Positions 22,468-24,883 of a stretch of DNA of 24,883 bases are shown here, one piece after another. The stretch spans positions 1-24,883 of the forward strand of contig CAYTCI010000063.1 in assembly GCA_964436305.1 (NCBI GenBank). The letters run 5' to 3'. Each line of letters begins with the position of its first letter. Positions within the stretch are counted from its first letter, which is position 1. A program made the position numbers and the translations under genes. Origin of the DNA: JAKPUX01 sp964436305 (GTDB lineage Bacteria; Zhuqueibacterota; Zhuqueibacteria; Residuimicrobiales; Residuimicrobiaceae). Below the pieces are notes generated by a model, which saw only the letters and a list, made by a program, of their open reading frames with translations, made no database searches and was not told the DNA's origin.

Positions 22468-23535
22468 TCATTGCAGGGCGGGGGTGACAGCCACCAGGCT
22501 GCTGTCGCGCAAATTCGTGGCGCCGGTGGTCACGACCGTCTCCTGCTCGGTCACGCCCTCGAGAATCTCAACCCGGGCGCCGTCCGAGATGCCGGTGCGG
22601 ACGGGCTGCGGAATGGCCCGGCCGCCGACCACCTTGTAGACCCTGCTCGTCAAACCATCGCTGAGAATCGCAGCAGCCGGGACGACCAGGGTATTGCTGC
22701 GCGGCGAGATCGTCACCGCCACCTTGCAAAACATCCCGGGGCGGTACCACTGATCCGCCGTGTTGGGGAAGAGGGCCTTGATCTCGAAGGAGCGCGAACG
22801 CACATCGGCCGAACGCGAGATCTGCACGATCTTGCCCTGCACCCGTCCCTCCGGTCCGCCCTCGGACCAGATCTCGACACTCTGGCCCGCGGCGAGCTGC
22901 ATGACATCGGCCTCGTTGATGCTGAAAATGACCTTCATCCGGTGGATATCGGCCACCGTCGCCAGCACCGCACCCGGCTGGGCCAGATCACCCAGATTGA
23001 CATTGAGGGCGGTGACCACCCCCGATATCGGCGAGACCAGCTCGACTGCACTGCGCGCCGCCTCAAAATTGGCGCGGGCGACATCAAAAGCGGTCTGCGT
23101 GGCGTCGAGCAGCTGCTGCGATATTGCACCCTCGAGCAGCAGCGCCTCCATCCGCTCGAGATTCTTCTCGGCGTTCTTATAGTTCGCCTCGGCCTGAAAA
23201 TACTGCGAGGTGGTGCCGCTCTTGTCGAGCGCAATTACCGTCCGGCCCCTCTGGACCGATTGCCCGACGGTGCCGTTGATCGCTGTGACCCGCTCCGAAA
23301 TCTTGGCGACGATATTCGCCTGGGCTTCGCCCTCGAGCGAACCGGTATAGTTCTTGGTCACCGCCAGCGACTGGCGTTCGACCCGGGCGGTCTCCACCGG
23401 CACAACCTCGGCGCCACTGTTGGCAGGCTTCGCCTCAGCCGACTTGTCCGCTTTGCCGCATCCCCCCATCAGCGCCAGGGCCGCAAGGGCGAGAACAGGG
23501 ATCAATCCGCGTTGTAACAGAGATGTACTTTTCAT
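22468..23535 (-). CDS. RND efflux membrane-fusion (adaptor) lipoprotein
   Basis: The protein has 355 residues, of the HlyD/AcrA family; it bridges the RND pump and the TolC-like channel in the periplasm. I start it at 23535 (MKSTSLLQRG), with TGGAGT upstream and a signal peptide ending MGGC (C26), as in the lipid-anchored AcrA type; the longer frame upstream has no signal. The order is a beta-barrel start (VERQSLAVTKNYTGSLEGEA), a lipoyl half (ISERVTAINGTVGQSVQRGR), an alpha-hairpin (YFQAEANYKNAEKNLERMEA), the second lipoyl half (LVSPISGVVTALNVNLGDLA), then a beta-barrel and a membrane-proximal domain (WYRPGMFCKVAVTI; LVVPAAAILSDG). It stands 36 bp before the pump gene and 37 bp after the channel gene. 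Confidence 0.94.
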   Translation of the reverse strand: MKSTSLLQRGLIPVLALAALALMGGCGKADKSAEAKPANSGAEVVPVETARVERQSLAVTKNYTGSLEGEAQANIVAKISERVTAINGTVGQSVQRGRTVIALDKSGTTSQYFQAEANYKNAEKNLERMEALLLEGAISQQLLDATQTAFDVARANFEAARSAVELVSPISGVVTALNVNLGDLAQPGAVLATVADIHRMKVIFSINEADVMQLAAGQSVEIWSEGGPEGRVQGKIVQISRSADVRSRSFEIKALFPNTADQWYRPGMFCKVAVTISPRSNTLVVPAAAILSDGLTSRVYKVVGGRAIPQPVRTGISDGARVEILEGVTEQETVVTTGATNLRDSSLVAVTPALQ

Positions 23536-23572
23536 CGTTTTAACTCCACTTGATGTCGGTTGAATGAAGTGA

Positions 23573-24883
23573 TCAACGGCTGGTACCGGTGGCAAACTCC
23601 CACTCGGTCTTGCTGACCAGATAATCATACAGTGCCTGGGCATGGTTGGTCTGACTGCGGGTCATTGCTACCTGAGCGTCGAGCAGCTCCAGCTGGGTGC
23701 CGACGCCGCTCTTGAAACGGGTCTGGGCGATACGCACCGCCTTCTGCGCCTGCTCGATGGTCTTTTCCTGCCCGCTCATCCGCTGGCGCGCCTCGGCCAT
23801 GCGCAGCGCGCCGGCCTGGATCTGCACCCGCAGCCCCTCCTCTGCCTTGAGGCGGGTGTAACGCACCTTGTTTCGGTCCACCCTGGCCTGCTGCACCCGG
23901 TTCCGGGTACGAAAGCCGTCGAAGAGAGGATAGGAGAGCGAAACCCCGGCATTGACCGTATTGGCCCAGTTGTAATTGCCGAACTTGAAGGTGTTGTCCT
24001 GCGACTGCCAGATGTAACTGCCGACGGCGTACAGGGTTGGAAAGTTGCCCGCCTTCTCGATCGAGATGTTGCGGTCCAGCATCTGCTCCTGCAGGCTCAA
24101 CTGCTTGATGGCCGGATTGACCGCCAGGGCTTGCGCTTCGGCCTGCTTGGCGACCTCCTCGGGCAGCTCTTCATAGCTCAGATCCCCGACGATGGTCACC
24201 GGTTGATCGAGCGGGATCGCCAGCAGATTCTTGAGGGCATTGACTGCCAGCAGATAGCCGTTTTCCGCCGAGATCACCAGCGGCTCGGTATTGGCCAGCT
24301 GCACCTCGGCGCGCAGCAGATCGTATTCGGCAGCGGCGCCAACGCGATACTGCGCCTGGACGTTGGTATAATTGGCCTGGATAACCTCCAGACCCTGATG
24401 ATTGGCCTCGACCAGCTTTTTGGCCAGCAGGATCTGATAAAACGCCTTGCGGGTATCACGGATGACCGCCTGCTGGGCGGCGCTGTACGATTCGCTGGCC
24501 AGTTGACGGTAGGTTTTGGCGATCTGCAACGCGACCCCCACCTTGCGGCTGAAGAGCGCCTGCGAGAGCTGCACCGCACCGGAGTAGGAATTGTTGGAAC
24601 CGATCTCGAAGAGCAGGGTCTTGTTGGTCGGGTTGATCGCGTTGCCGGGCGGCAGGAACATCACCTGCTTCTTGATATAACGCATGTACTGCCCGGAGGC
24701 CGTGAGCTGGGGGAAGGCCCCCGACTTGGCCTCGCCCACCTGGGCGTTGGCCTTGACGCGTTCCTCGCCGGCGATCATCAGGTCGCGGTTCTGCTGCAAG
24801 GCCATGGCGATGGCCTGCTCCATGCTCAGCGCCAGGGTGTCCCGGGCAGCGGGCAGCGGCTCAGCCTGCAGTGCCTGACGGCC
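23573..24883 (-). CDS. TolC-family outer-membrane efflux channel, 5' end outside the window
   Basis: This is the outer-membrane channel of the tripartite pump. At least 436 residues are visible; the frame is open through the window edge, and the 20 codons before ATG 24823 (reading AEPLPAARDTLALS) look like mature-protein sequence, so the signal peptide lies outside. Family marks include LSMEQAIAMALQQNRDLMIA, the repeated GxFPxLxAxGxY strand (GAFPQLTASGQYMRY, then NFPTLYAVGSYIWQ), ALFSRKVG and its second-half counterpart PLFDGFRTRNRVQQARVDR, and long coiled helices with VGAAAEYDLLRAEVQLA and SGVGTQLELLDAQVAM. The tandem halves are those of a normal TolC protomer. First gene of the operon that continues with the adaptor and the RND pump. 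Confidence 0.94.
   Translation of the reverse strand, partial: GRQALQAEPLPAARDTLALSMEQAIAMALQQNRDLMIAGEERVKANAQVGEAKSGAFPQLTASGQYMRYIKKQVMFLPPGNAINPTNKTLLFEIGSNNSYSGAVQLSQALFSRKVGVALQIAKTYRQLASESYSAAQQAVIRDTRKAFYQILLAKKLVEANHQGLEVIQANYTNVQAQYRVGAAAEYDLLRAEVQLANTEPLVISAENGYLLAVNALKNLLAIPLDQPVTIVGDLSYEELPEEVAKQAEAQALAVNPAIKQLSLQEQMLDRNISIEKAGNFPTLYAVGSYIWQSQDNTFKFGNYNWANTVNAGVSLSYPLFDGFRTRNRVQQARVDRNKVRYTRLKAEEGLRVQIQAGALRMAEARQRMSGQEKTIEQAQKAVRIAQTRFKSGVGTQLELLDAQVAMTRSQTNHAQALYDYLVSKTEWEFATGTSR

Overview
The window is about 24.9 kb of GC-rich bacterial DNA, densely packed and without RNA genes, insertion sequences or CRISPR arrays that I can see. Several genes point to a Gram-negative (diderm) cell: lipoproteins, beta-barrels, a TolC-type channel with an RND pump, and a PapD-like chaperone next to an outer-membrane barrel. 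The CarA/CarB pair is of the Bacteroidetes/eukaryote (CAD-like) sequence type, and the small secreted protein at 14679-15230 has the look of hypothetical surface proteins I associate with Bacteroidetes. My inference is the wider FCB group (Bacteroidota, Calditrichota/KSB1 and relatives). No marker gene fixes the taxonomy.

Layout on the + strand, left part. A 5'-truncated RNase HI-family gene (to 523) is followed by carA-carB (580-4853), which overlap by 1 nt. A new transcription unit with a perfect TATAAT then runs from 4951 to 9489. It encodes a CsgG-like periplasmic protein with a TPR, a TPR-CsgG-TPR lipoprotein that is its paralogue, an outer-membrane beta-barrel and a LamG-type lipoprotein. 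This looks like a cell-envelope assembly or secretion cluster. Its last gene overlaps tail-to-tail with a - strand ParA/MinD-like gene (9468-10445) that has lost its P-loop lysines and has a sigma-54-type promoter.

Middle part. A - strand five-TM membrane protein (10668-11483) is divergent from a + strand run: an FGE-fold lipoprotein, a NapH-like polyferredoxin membrane protein and an HhH-GPD DNA glycosylase without an Fe-S cluster.

Right-middle part (14374-19324) is the most interesting region. A good sigma-54 promoter with a palindrome near -100 precedes a structured ~200-nt leader and a four-gene unit: two small secreted beta-rich proteins, a PapD-like periplasmic chaperone, and an 894-residue outer-membrane protein built as Ig-Ig-barrel-two beta-sandwich domains. 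I read it as a non-classical chaperone-usher-like surface-fibre system. A GC-rich hairpin and a 14-codon mini-ORF sit between the first and second secreted proteins and could set subunit-to-assembly-factor ratios. The unit ends in a strong terminator that also serves the convergent operon.

Right end, - strand: a TolC-like channel (cut by the window edge), an RND membrane-fusion lipoprotein and an HAE1-type RND pump form a complete tripartite efflux operon.
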